A stretch of 5,916 nucleotides of DNA, from positions 1 to 5,916 of the forward strand of contig CASEAD010000099.1 in the NCBI GenBank assembly GCA_949285775.1, read 5' to 3'. The position numbers and the translations under genes were made by a program. Origin of the DNA: an uncultured bacterium. Its GTDB lineage: Bacteria > Bacillota_I > Bacilli_A > RF39 > UBA660. A model generated the notes under the pieces. It was given only the letters and a program-made list of their open reading frames with translations, searched no databases and was not told where the DNA came from. Within the stretch, counting starts at the first letter, position 1, and the number at the start of each line of letters is the position of its first letter. Below are positions 1-5,575 of the stretch, piece by piece.

Positions 1-237
1 AAAGTTAATCAAATTGGTACTATTACTGAGACTTTAGAGACTATAGAACTTGCTAAAAAGAATGGCTATAAGACTATTATTTCTCACAGAAGTGGGGAAA
101 CTGAGGATACTACTATAGCTGATTTAGCTGTTGGTTTAAGTTTAGGTCAAATAAAGACTGGTTCTATGTCTAGAACTGATAGAATTTGCAAATATAATCA
201 GTTAATAAGAATAGAAGAAGAGATTACTAGTAAGTAA
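1..237 (+). CDS. eno: Enolase, C-terminal part (5' end outside window)
   Basis: Enolase (phosphopyruvate hydratase) converts 2-phosphoglycerate to phosphoenolpyruvate in glycolysis in the cytoplasm. Only the last 78 codons are present, in frame from base 1 to the TAA at 235. The fragment opens with KVNQIGT, whose first Lys is the catalytic general base of the family. SHRSGETEDTTIADLAV follows at residues 28-44 (the His-Arg-Ser substrate loop and conserved barrel segment), then GQIKTGS at 49-55, whose Lys52 is the second active-site lysine. The spacing of 51 residues between the two lysines matches E. coli K341/K392. The end, KYNQLIRIEEEI, is the normal enolase C-terminus, so nothing is truncated on the 3' side. 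A hairpin terminator starts four bases after the stop. Start, promoter and upstream neighbours lie outside the window. Identification is essentially certain. Confidence 0.98.
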   Translation, partial: KVNQIGTITETLETIELAKKNGYKTIISHRSGETEDTTIADLAVGLSLGQIKTGSMSRTDRICKYNQLIRIEEEITSK

Positions 238-240
238 GAT

Positions 241-301
241 AAAAACACTCCTTTTTATAATTAACATTTTATTTTGTTAATTATTTTATGGGGGTGTTTT
301 T
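241..301. terminator. Bidirectional intrinsic terminator between eno and the DUF3603 gene
   Basis: An 11-bp outer stem pairs AAAAACACTCC (241-251) with GGGGTGTTTTT (291-301), with one T-G wobble. A separate, perfect 10-bp inner stem pairs ATAATTAACA (257-266) with TGTTAATTAT (275-284) around an 8-base loop. A short, mostly T/A internal loop lies between them. On the + strand the stem ends in TTTTT just after the eno stop. On the - strand it likewise ends in TTTTT and stops the convergent minus-strand unit. The minus gene's stop codon (281-283) lies inside the inner stem, so the hairpin is partly coding. Confidence 0.85.
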
Positions 302-898
302 GTTAAAAATATTTATGATATTATAGAGATTATTTTGTTTTATAGTCCAGTCTTTATTTATTTCTTTTAATAGTTCTGATTTTATGGTGTTAATGTTATT
401 ACATTCTTTATCAAAATATTCAAAATATAGGTATTTTAATGTTAGGGGATTTGTAGTATTATTAATATATTCTATAAGAGTGTCTTTTTTTTCTATTTCT
501 ATTCTTAATTTGTTTGTGATATTGACTTTAATATTTTCTTTATATTTAATGTTAGTAATGGGTAATTTTTTGGCATAGTCATTAGCTTCTTCTTCTTCTT
601 CAAATATAAGACTACTTCTTTTTAGTAAATTGCCATTATCATCGAAAAGTAGTGCTATTGTGCTTGAACCATTTGATACTAGACATTTTATTTTTTTGCT
701 TTTACTGGATTCTTTTATTTTCTTTATTAGGTCGTTTTCTACTGTTATTTTGTTATATTTTAAATTTAGTAAATCTTTATTACTTACTTTATATAGAGGT
801 AATTTTGAGTAGTTTACAATTTTATCTTCTTTTCTCCATTCGAAGAAGTCATAATAATTATTTTGAAAGTTTAGTACTATATCATAGATGTAATTCAT
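281..898 (-). CDS. DUF3603 (YjbA/UPF0736-like) family protein
   Basis: This 205-residue protein of unknown biochemical function resembles Bacillus subtilis YjbA (UPF0736, DUF3603) as I remember it. The N-terminal hallmark is FFEWRKEDKI (residues 18-27) followed by PLYKV (34-38). The middle carries a strand-like segment with KRSSLIF (93-99), and the C-terminal part has an aromatic stretch LKYLYFEYF (154-162) and KDW (182-184). It lacks signal peptide and membrane helices and so is probably cytoplasmic. It is shorter than the roughly 250-residue Bacillus proteins. A run of five glutamates (100-104) stands where Bacillus has a charged but less acidic stretch. The ATG overlaps the TGA of the upstream membrane protein as ATGA (895-898), which implies translational coupling. 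AAAGGA lies about 10 bases ahead of the ATG. The last residues (NKNTPIK) are encoded within the terminator hairpin. The family call is by pattern only; function is not known. Confidence 0.72.
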   Translation of the reverse strand: MNYIYDIVLNFQNNYYDFFEWRKEDKIVNYSKLPLYKVSNKDLLNLKYNKITVENDLIKKIKESSKSKKIKCLVSNGSSTIALLFDDNGNLLKRSSLIFEEEEEANDYAKKLPITNIKYKENIKVNITNKLRIEIEKKDTLIEYINNTTNPLTLKYLYFEYFDKECNNINTIKSELLKEINKDWTIKQNNLYNIINIFNKNTPIK

Positions 899-1104
899 TT
901 TTTATCACGTCCTTTTTTTAATGTTGTCAATAAGATAATTATAAATCCTATAATAGCGTAGTAGCATTCTATTCTTCTAATTATAAAATTGACATAAAAA
1001 GAGAAATTATACCCTATAGTTATTAAATTTAAATATAATATTAAGTATGATGTTCCTATTACTAGTAAGGCGAAACCTAAAAGAAAGAAAAAAATACGTG
1101 CCAT
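895..1104 (-). CDS. Small two-helix membrane protein
   Basis: The gene encodes 69 residues. Residues about 4-27 (rich in F, L, I, with GFALLVIG) and about 47-63 (YYAIIGFIIILLTTL) form two predicted membrane helices. A loop of about 20 residues with an Arg-Arg pair (RRIEC) joins them. The tail KKGRDKK is strongly basic, suggesting that both ends lie in the cytoplasm. A strong AGGAGG (1114-1109) sits 4 bases before the ATG, which fixes the start. The stop overlaps the start of the DUF3603 gene as ATGA. The VirD4-like gene ends 57 bases upstream on the same strand, and a TATAAT (1135-1130) in that gap could give it a promoter of its own. I do not recognise a named family. The good ribosome binding site, the coupling to a conserved gene and the clear topology make it a real gene. 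A role as partner of the VirD4-like ATPase is speculation. Confidence 0.8.
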   Translation of the reverse strand: MARIFFFLLGFALLVIGTSYLILYLNLITIGYNFSFYVNFIIRRIECYYAIIGFIIILLTTLKKGRDKK

Positions 1105-1129
1105 TAGTCCTCCTAATTAATAGTATTCT

Positions 1130-1135
1130 ATTATA
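1130..1135 (-). promoter_or_regulatory. Possible internal -10 box ahead of the small membrane protein gene
   Basis: Read on the - strand, positions 1135-1130 give a perfect TATAAT 15 bases ahead of the AGGAGG of the 69-residue membrane protein gene. No convincing -35 hexamer lies 16-18 bases upstream (AAAAAT at 17). A perfect -10 alone occurs by chance in such A+T-rich DNA. It may allow expression of the two downstream genes independently of the VirD4-like gene. Confidence 0.35.
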
Positions 1136-1161
1136 TATTTTTAACGACACATATTTTTATA

Positions 1162-2538
1162 TTATAAATTAAATATTTTTATCTTTTTTGTTGTTCTTTT
1201 TGGAAGTTTTTCGTTTAATTCGTTATTTGTAGGCCAATTGATTTTATAATCTGGTATTAGTTCAGTTTTTATTGGCATTAGTCTTGTTTTTAGGATTATA
1301 CTTTCAAAATGTTTTAGAGTTTTTAATTGTTCTTTTGATATTAGTGGTATTATTTTATTTGTTTTTTTGTCTAGTGTATTTCCACATAATTTGCTTATTT
1401 CTTCTAATGTATAATCATCATTTGTAATAAGGTAAATTATATTAGCGAAACAATATTTTACTATTTCTGATTCTTCTTTTCCATAGTTGTTTACTAGTTC
1501 TATATAGCTGTTTAATGTTATAGTTATTTTTATATTTATACTTCTACAGTAATTTATTAAGGATGCAGAGTTTTTAAATGGTATTAATCTTGCAAAGTCA
1601 TCTAATAATATATTTAATCTTTTTTCTTTATTGCCATATATGTCAGTAGATTGTATTATTTGATCTATAAATAAAGGAACTATGCTTGATACTAATTCGT
1701 TGTTTTTAGTTATTATGAATATTGCAGTTTTATTATTTTGGACGGTTTTGAAATCAATATCATTTAAAGAGAGCATATTAGATAGATTTTCTCTAGTTAT
1801 ATAGGGAATTATTTTTTGATTGAAGGTTGAAATTATTCCTCCTCTTGTTTCTAATGGTGCATTAACTGTTCCTGATAACATTATATAAACTGTAGAATTA
1901 TTATCTTGATTATTTAGAATATTTTCTATTTTTCTTTGACCATTTATTATTTTTTCTCCTTCAGTTGATATATTATAAATGCTTTTTAAATTAATTTCTT
2001 CTTCGTTTCCATTTTCAAATAAATATAATGTTAATCCTGTAAAATAATCTATTGTTGAGTTTAGCCAAAAAGGGTCACTTTTATCTTTGGGGTCATTAAA
2101 TAGATAATATCCTAATTTTTCTATTAATTCTAATGATTTGTCTTTATTACCTTCTTTGTATAGTAAATAAGGTAAATATAAAGGGTTATAGTTATTACCA
2201 TCATTTGGTGCGCTAAGGTTTATAACTTTTATATTATAGTTTTTATTTTCTAACATTTTAGAAGTTTGTTTATATAATTCGCCGTTAATATCATTTATTA
2301 TTAATGATTCTCCTGCTAGAGTTGCTAGTCTTATTTGGGGTAGTAATATAGCTTGGTGTTTTCCGGAACCTGTTGTTCCTATTACCATTGTATGAGCTTC
2401 GCTTGAATCTATATAAATTGTATCTTTATCATCATACATCATAGGTATACCAGATTTTTCTAATTTAGTACTTTTATTAACTTTAGTTAAGTACTCTTTA
2501 AGTTCATCTTTTGTTGTCCATCTTGAATAATATTCCAT
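1162..2538 (-). CDS. VirD4/TraG-like coupling-protein ATPase, membrane domain absent, nucleotide motifs altered
   Basis: The 458-residue protein matches type IV secretion coupling proteins (VirD4/TraG), which are hexameric ATPases that bring DNA or protein to a secretion channel. It opens with SRWTTKDELKEYL, the ARWAT-type motif that follows the membrane domain in the family, so the usual N-terminal helices are missing. The P-loop is GTTGSGKH (54-61), DINGELY (83-89) stands for the usual DPKGELY, and YNPL (117-120) fits WNPL. Walker B is LLDDFARL (311-318), then TLNSYIEL with NYG (341-353) and the late segment TLEEISKLCG (377-386). Four hallmark positions differ: His for Ser/Thr after the P-loop lysine, Asn for Lys in DPKGE, Asp for the Walker B Glu, and Asn for the Gln of the IIQS-type motif. 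AAAGGAG lies 7 bases before the ATG. No relaxase or other secretion gene is in view. It may be a diverged or ATP-binding-only relative; family membership is firm, function is not. Confidence 0.88.
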   Translation of the reverse strand: MEYYSRWTTKDELKEYLTKVNKSTKLEKSGIPMMYDDKDTIYIDSSEAHTMVIGTTGSGKHQAILLPQIRLATLAGESLIINDINGELYKQTSKMLENKNYNIKVINLSAPNDGNNYNPLYLPYLLYKEGNKDKSLELIEKLGYYLFNDPKDKSDPFWLNSTIDYFTGLTLYLFENGNEEEINLKSIYNISTEGEKIINGQRKIENILNNQDNNSTVYIMLSGTVNAPLETRGGIISTFNQKIIPYITRENLSNMLSLNDIDFKTVQNNKTAIFIITKNNELVSSIVPLFIDQIIQSTDIYGNKEKRLNILLDDFARLIPFKNSASLINYCRSINIKITITLNSYIELVNNYGKEESEIVKYCFANIIYLITNDDYTLEEISKLCGNTLDKKTNKIIPLISKEQLKTLKHFESIILKTRLMPIKTELIPDYKINWPTNNELNEKLPKRTTKKIKIFNL

Positions 2539-2559
2539 ATATTTTCTCCTTTCGTGTTA

Positions 2560-2568
2560 ATAATAACA
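2560..2568 (-). promoter_or_regulatory. Candidate extended -10 promoter for the VirD4-like operon
   Basis: The - strand reads TGTTATTAT from 2568 to 2560, fitting the extended -10 pattern TGnTATAAT with one mismatch in the hexamer. It lies 7 bases ahead of AAAGGAG (2552-2546), so a transcript would begin next to the ribosome binding site. No good -35 was found at the right distance. It is the best candidate in the divergent region but weakly supported. Confidence 0.3.
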
Positions 2569-2586
2569 TTACATTTATTAATTTAT

Positions 2587-2615
2587 TTAAACAATAATGG
2601 TTTTTGTGTTAAAAT
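2587..2615 (+). promoter_or_regulatory. Candidate extended -10 promoter for the AraC-type regulator gene
   Basis: TGTTAAAAT at 2607-2615 fits TGnTATAAT with one mismatch in the hexamer (TAAAAT, 2610-2615). A weak -35 candidate TTAAAC (2587-2592) lies 17 bases upstream. The predicted transcription start (about 2622) coincides with the ribosome binding site GGTGAT (2622-2627), giving a leader of about 11 bases. The region is shared with the divergent VirD4-like gene. Confidence 0.4.
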
Positions 2616-2632
2616 AATAGTGGTGATTATAA

Positions 2633-3097
2633 ATGTATTCTAATGATCTTATTTGTGATATTTTAGAATTTATTGATAATAATTTTAAACGTGATATTTC
2701 AATAGAGGAGATTTTTTTAAAATTTTCTTATAATAGATATTATATTATGAAAAAGTTTAAAAAAGAGATTGGTGTTTCTATTATAACTTATATAAATATG
2801 CTTAAGATTTATTATAGTTTGAATGAACTTAGTCACTCTAATAATTCTATTGTTTTAATTTCTATTAATAGTGGATTTAATTCTTTGGAGTATTATTCTG
2901 AGATATTTAAAAAAGTTATTGGTATTAGTCCAAATAAATATAGAAAAATATGTCTTTTTAATAATTCTATTTGTATGGATGATTGTGTTAAAGATAATGT
3001 AATAGAGCTTTATAGGTTTATTTCTAGTGTTAGAGAATATAAAAAGAACAGGAAACCTAAAGGTAACCCTGTATTGATTCGTTCTATTTTTAGATAA
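2633..3097 (+). CDS. AraC-type helix-turn-helix regulator without a sensor domain
   Basis: The 154-residue protein begins directly with the AraC/XylS DNA-binding domain, built from two helix-turn-helix units. The first unit spans about 21-47 (ISIEEIFLKFSYNRYYIMKKFKKEIG). The second spans about 73-104 and ends in the family signature GFNSLEYYSEIFKK followed by GISPNKYRK (97-105). Family proteins usually add an N-terminal ligand-binding domain, which is absent here. Residues 106-154 form a tail of no recognised type, with two cysteines near 114-118 and a basic stretch KKNRKPKG (137-144). GGTGAT (2622-2627) stands 5 bases before the ATG. The gene is divergent from the VirD4-like operon across 94 bases, the classic layout of a local regulator, and convergent with rmuC. 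What it senses and its targets are unknown; with no sensor domain it may be controlled by its own level or by a partner. Confidence 0.87.
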   Translation: MYSNDLICDILEFIDNNFKRDISIEEIFLKFSYNRYYIMKKFKKEIGVSIITYINMLKIYYSLNELSHSNNSIVLISINSGFNSLEYYSEIFKKVIGISPNKYRKICLFNNSICMDDCVKDNVIELYRFISSVREYKKNRKPKGNPVLIRSIFR

Positions 3098-3130
3098 TTA
3101 TTATTTATTTTACTAGTTAAAAAAATATAT

Positions 3131-4225
3131 TTATTTATAATCTTTGTTGTTATTTTCTTCAATGTATTCTTTATCATTAAAATTTGCACTTGATATGGAT
3201 TCAAATCTTTTAGTTATTTTATCTGTTGTTATGTTTATATTTTCTATATCTTTATTTACAGTTTCTATACTTCTAGATAGTTTATTCCATCTTTCTTTAT
3301 ATCTTGAAAACTCTAAGCCTAGTTTGTTTAATTCTTGATGAATTATTTTGGCATATTTATCTCTTTCGATATTTTTTAATAGTACTTGTATAATTGTTAA
3401 TGTTGACATGAGGGTAGTAGGGGAGGTTATCCATACTTTTTTGGAATTGGCATAATCAATTATATCGGGATGATAGGCGTTAATTTCTGCGAATATTGCT
3501 TCGGCTGGTAGAAACATTATTGCTTGACTACTGGTAATTTCTGGAATAATGTATTTGCTACTAATGGCGTCAATGTGTTTCTTAACGTCTATTTTGAATT
3601 GTTTTTCTGCTAAATATCTTTCAATTTTAGTTTTATTTTTGTCTACCATAATACGATATTTTTCTAGGGGAAATTTGGAATCAATTGCTATGGTACCTAA
3701 TGGTGATGGGGCGAATATAACAGCGTCTGCTATGGTATTATTGGAGAAAGTGTATTGTAGTCTATATATTTTATTATTGTTTTCACCGAAGATATTTACT
3801 AAGATGTGTTTTAGGTTTACTTCACCAAATATTCCTCTTGTTTTTTTGTCTGTTAGAATACTTTGTAGGGATACTATATCAGTAGATAGGTTATCTATTT
3901 TTTTTTGTGCTTCATCTATTTTGGATAATCTTTCTAATATGTTAGTAAATGTTCTATTTGATTTGGCAAAGTTTTCATCTAGTCTGTTATTCATTTTTTC
4001 ATTCATCATTGTGAGTCTATATTCTAGCATTTCATTTATTTTATCAAATTCATCGTTTATATTTTTAGTTAGATTTATTTGAAAGGTATTTATTTCTTTT
4101 ATGGTTGTATTTTCTAATTTTCCTAGTCTTTCTGTTATGTTTGCTTCATTAATATTTTTAGATATGGATATTATTATTAATATAATTATGATAATAAGTC
4201 CTGCTATTATTAAGTAATCTATCAT
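3131..4225 (-). CDS. rmuC: RmuC family DNA recombination/genome stability protein
   Basis: The 364-residue protein matches the RmuC family, whose E. coli member limits recombination at short inverted repeats and is thought to act as a nuclease-like protein. Residues 3-21 form one membrane helix of Ile and Leu. Residues about 25-125 are a charged, heptad-like coiled coil. The conserved core follows: KTRGIFGE (128-135), ADAVIFAP (166-173), IDSKFPLEKY (181-190), FLPAEAIFAEI (238-248) and WITSPTTLMSTL (265-276). Asp167, Asp182 and Lys184 fit the D...DxK pattern of the PD-(D/E)XK-like fold. A second charged helical region follows to about 345, then an Asn/Glu/Lys-rich tail. Length is on the short side for the family but all core motifs are present. 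The ATG at 4225 starts directly at the membrane helix. AAAGG lies 12 bases ahead and GTGAT only 3. It diverges from the DNA polymerase gene and converges with the AraC-type gene. Confidence 0.93.
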   Translation of the reverse strand: MIDYLIIAGLIIIIILIIISISKNINEANITERLGKLENTTIKEINTFQINLTKNINDEFDKINEMLEYRLTMMNEKMNNRLDENFAKSNRTFTNILERLSKIDEAQKKIDNLSTDIVSLQSILTDKKTRGIFGEVNLKHILVNIFGENNNKIYRLQYTFSNNTIADAVIFAPSPLGTIAIDSKFPLEKYRIMVDKNKTKIERYLAEKQFKIDVKKHIDAISSKYIIPEITSSQAIMFLPAEAIFAEINAYHPDIIDYANSKKVWITSPTTLMSTLTIIQVLLKNIERDKYAKIIHQELNKLGLEFSRYKERWNKLSRSIETVNKDIENINITTDKITKRFESISSANFNDKEYIEENNNKDYK

Positions 4226-4248
4226 ATAATCACACTACCTTTTATATT

Positions 4249-4277
4249 AGTATATCATGTTTTTATATATATTTAAA
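4249..4277 (-). promoter_or_regulatory. Candidate rmuC promoter
   Basis: On the - strand, TTTAAA (4277-4272, four of six consensus bases) and TATACT (4254-4249, five of six) are separated by 17 bases. The expected start near 4242 falls on the AAAGG of rmuC, giving a leader of about 17 bases. Hexamer quality and ideal spacing make this one of the better promoters in the window. Confidence 0.5.
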
Positions 4278-4320
4278 TATGTTTTTGTTATGGTAAAGTA
4301 TATTTTTATTTTTAAATATA

Positions 4321-4349
4321 TGGAAATATTATGTTTATTGATTTATAAT
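4321..4349 (+). promoter_or_regulatory. Candidate promoter of the Y-family polymerase gene
   Basis: A perfect TATAAT (4344-4349) follows TGGAAA (4321-4326, four of six consensus bases) at 17 bases. The predicted start near 4356 coincides with the first base of the ribosome binding site AAGGTGAT, so the leader would be only about 12 bases. This placement argues against translation starting upstream at 4257. Confidence 0.5.
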
Positions 4350-4355
4350 TATATT

Positions 4356-4363
4356 AAGGTGAT
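4356..4363 (+). promoter_or_regulatory. Ribosome binding site deciding the GTG start of the polymerase gene
   Basis: AAGGTGAT is complementary to the 3' end of 16S rRNA. The GTG at 4368 lies six bases after AAGGTG. The in-frame ATG at 4362 overlaps the site itself and is too close to be used. The ATG at 4257 has no comparable site. Confidence 0.7.
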
Positions 4364-4367
4364 GTTT

Positions 4368-5564
4368 GTGAGAATAATATTACATGTGGATGTTAATAAT
4401 GCTTTTTTATCTTGGAGCGCTGTTGATATGCTTAAGAGAGGGAGTAGTATTGATATTAGAAATAAGTATGCTGTTATTGGTGGTGATGAGGAGGCTAGGA
4501 AGGGGGTAGTGTTAGCAAAGAGTAATAAATGTAAGGCTTTAGGGGTTGTTACGGGAGAGAGTTTGTATAGTGCTAGGAAAAAGTGCCCTATGTTAGAGGT
4601 TTATAAGCCTAATCATGATATATATAAATATTATTCTGATATAATGTATAATTATTTGCTCGGTTTTACTAATATTATTGAGAGATATTCTATTGATGAG
4701 TGTTTTTTGGATTATACTGGTAGTGTTAAGTTATTTGGTGATCCTATCGAGGCTGCTTATAAGATTAAAGAAGATATAAAGAATAAATTTGGGTTTACAG
4801 TTAATGTGGGTGTTGGTAATAATAAATTAGAAGCTAAGATGGCATCTGATTTTAGTAAGCCTGATAAGGTACATACTTTATTTGATAATGAGATTAAGGA
4901 TAAGATGTGGAAGTTAGAGATTGAAGATTTGTTTATGATAGGGAAGAGTACTAGTAAGAAGTTAAGGGAGATGGGTATTAATACTATTGGAGATTTAGCT
5001 TTAAGTGATTGTAATATTCTTTATCATAAATTTAAGAAGTTTGGTAATGTTATGTGGAATTACGCTAATGGGATTGATAATTCAGAGGTTGTTTATGAAA
5101 GAGAGGATGCTAAGAGCATTTCTTCGTCTACGACTTTATCTTATAACTATAATGATAGAGATTTGATTTATAATGTTTTTAAAGGTCTTTCTATGGAAGT
5201 AGGAAAGAAGCTTAGAGATAAGAGAATGTTTGCTAATGTTATAAGTATTTGGATAAAGTATGCTGATTTTGAGAAGGTTAGTAAGCAGGTTAAGATAGAT
5301 AATGCTATTAATACTGATGAGGATATTTTTAAATATAGTAAGGTTTTATTTGATAAGATATGGGATATTGATAGAGGTATAAGAGGGTTATGTGTTGGGG
5401 TTAGTGGAGTTAATCATAAGAGGGATAGGCAATTATCGTTATTTTCTTCTGACAATGTGGTAGAAGATAGGGATAATTTACAAAAGACTTTAGATGATAT
5501 TAGGGAAAAGTTTGGAAATAATAGTATAATGTATGCTAGTATGGTTAAAAATGATAAGAAGTAG
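4368..5564 (+). CDS. dinB: Y-family translesion DNA polymerase (Pol IV/DinB type)
   Basis: With a GTG start at 4368 the protein has 398 residues. It copies past damaged template bases in the cytoplasm as an error-prone polymerase. ILHVDVNNAFLSW (4-16) holds the metal-binding Asp8 and the expected steric gate Phe13. GVVLAKSNKCKALGV (46-60) is the finger segment, and YSIDECFLD (107-115) contains the catalytic Asp110-Glu111 pair. GVGNNKLEAKMASDFSKP (148-165) completes the palm, and the thumb helix-hairpin-helix lies near 188-212 (FMIGKSTSKKLREMGINTIG). The little finger spans about 245-350. RQLSLF (354-359) is a clear beta-clamp binding motif. The FLSW start and IGGDEE (37-42) recall a bacillar/clostridial branch distinct from E. 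coli DinB. All catalytic residues are intact. It is divergent from rmuC, and a promoter with its own TATAAT precedes the next gene, so it is probably transcribed alone. No LexA box was seen. The family is certain, the dinB symbol less so. Confidence 0.95.
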   Translation: MRIILHVDVNNAFLSWSAVDMLKRGSSIDIRNKYAVIGGDEEARKGVVLAKSNKCKALGVVTGESLYSARKKCPMLEVYKPNHDIYKYYSDIMYNYLLGFTNIIERYSIDECFLDYTGSVKLFGDPIEAAYKIKEDIKNKFGFTVNVGVGNNKLEAKMASDFSKPDKVHTLFDNEIKDKMWKLEIEDLFMIGKSTSKKLREMGINTIGDLALSDCNILYHKFKKFGNVMWNYANGIDNSEVVYEREDAKSISSSTTLSYNYNDRDLIYNVFKGLSMEVGKKLRDKRMFANVISIWIKYADFEKVSKQVKIDNAINTDEDIFKYSKVLFDKIWDIDRGIRGLCVGVSGVNHKRDRQLSLFSSDNVVEDRDNLQKTLDDIREKFGNNSIMYASMVKNDKK

Positions 5565-5575
5565 TTAATTTAGGT

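Larger units (their letters stand above)
4226..4367. other. Divergent rmuC/dinB intergenic region
   Basis: This 142-bp stretch is almost wholly A and T and holds the promoters of both flanking repair genes. The 9-mer TTTAAATAT occurs twice on the + strand (4272-4280 and 4311-4319), 39 bases apart. The first copy belongs to the 12-base palindrome ATATTTAAATAT (4269-4280) and overlaps the likely rmuC -35. No LexA-type operator (GAAC-N4-GTTC) is visible. The + strand is open in frame with the polymerase gene from 4257, but this looks accidental. Confidence 0.55.

Noticed and set aside
895..897. Mycoplasma-type code with TGA read as tryptophan.
   Set aside because: Tryptophans in conserved positions use TGG, and reading through this TGA would extend the membrane protein by only a few residues into another gene's start.
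384..921. Three overlapping + strand open frames opposite the DUF3603 gene.
   Set aside because: Hydrophobic antisense shadows of a supported gene, with no start signals of their own.
1162..2538. Pseudogene interpretation of the VirD4-like gene.
   Set aside because: The frame is intact over 458 codons, the ribosome binding site is good and conserved segments run to the C-terminus; altered motifs look like substitutions, not decay.
3098..3130. Terminator between the AraC-type gene and rmuC (TTTTA/TAAAA pairing around CTAGT near 3108-3122).
   Set aside because: Only five A/T pairs, too weak to support a terminator call; I see no better hairpin in this gap.
3010..3204. Minus-strand frame of 64 codons spanning the AraC-type gene end and the rmuC end.
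   Set aside because: It covers the convergent ends of two supported genes in other frames and has no recognisable start signal.
3549..4082. Long + strand open frame (177 codons) inside rmuC.
   Set aside because: It is antisense to the conserved core of rmuC, has no ribosome binding site, and its translation is low-complexity hydrophobic as expected from the reverse of A-rich codons.
4257..4367. In-frame upstream extension of the polymerase gene starting at ATG 4257, adding 37 mostly hydrophobic residues.
   Set aside because: No ribosome binding site precedes 4257, the stretch overlaps the promoters of both genes, and the family begins at the ILHVD segment. The GTG at 4368 has a well-placed AAGGTGAT.
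4226..4367. LexA/SOS operator ahead of the Y-family polymerase.
   Set aside because: No GAAC-N4-GTTC or CTGT-N8-ACAG pattern could be found by reading both strands.
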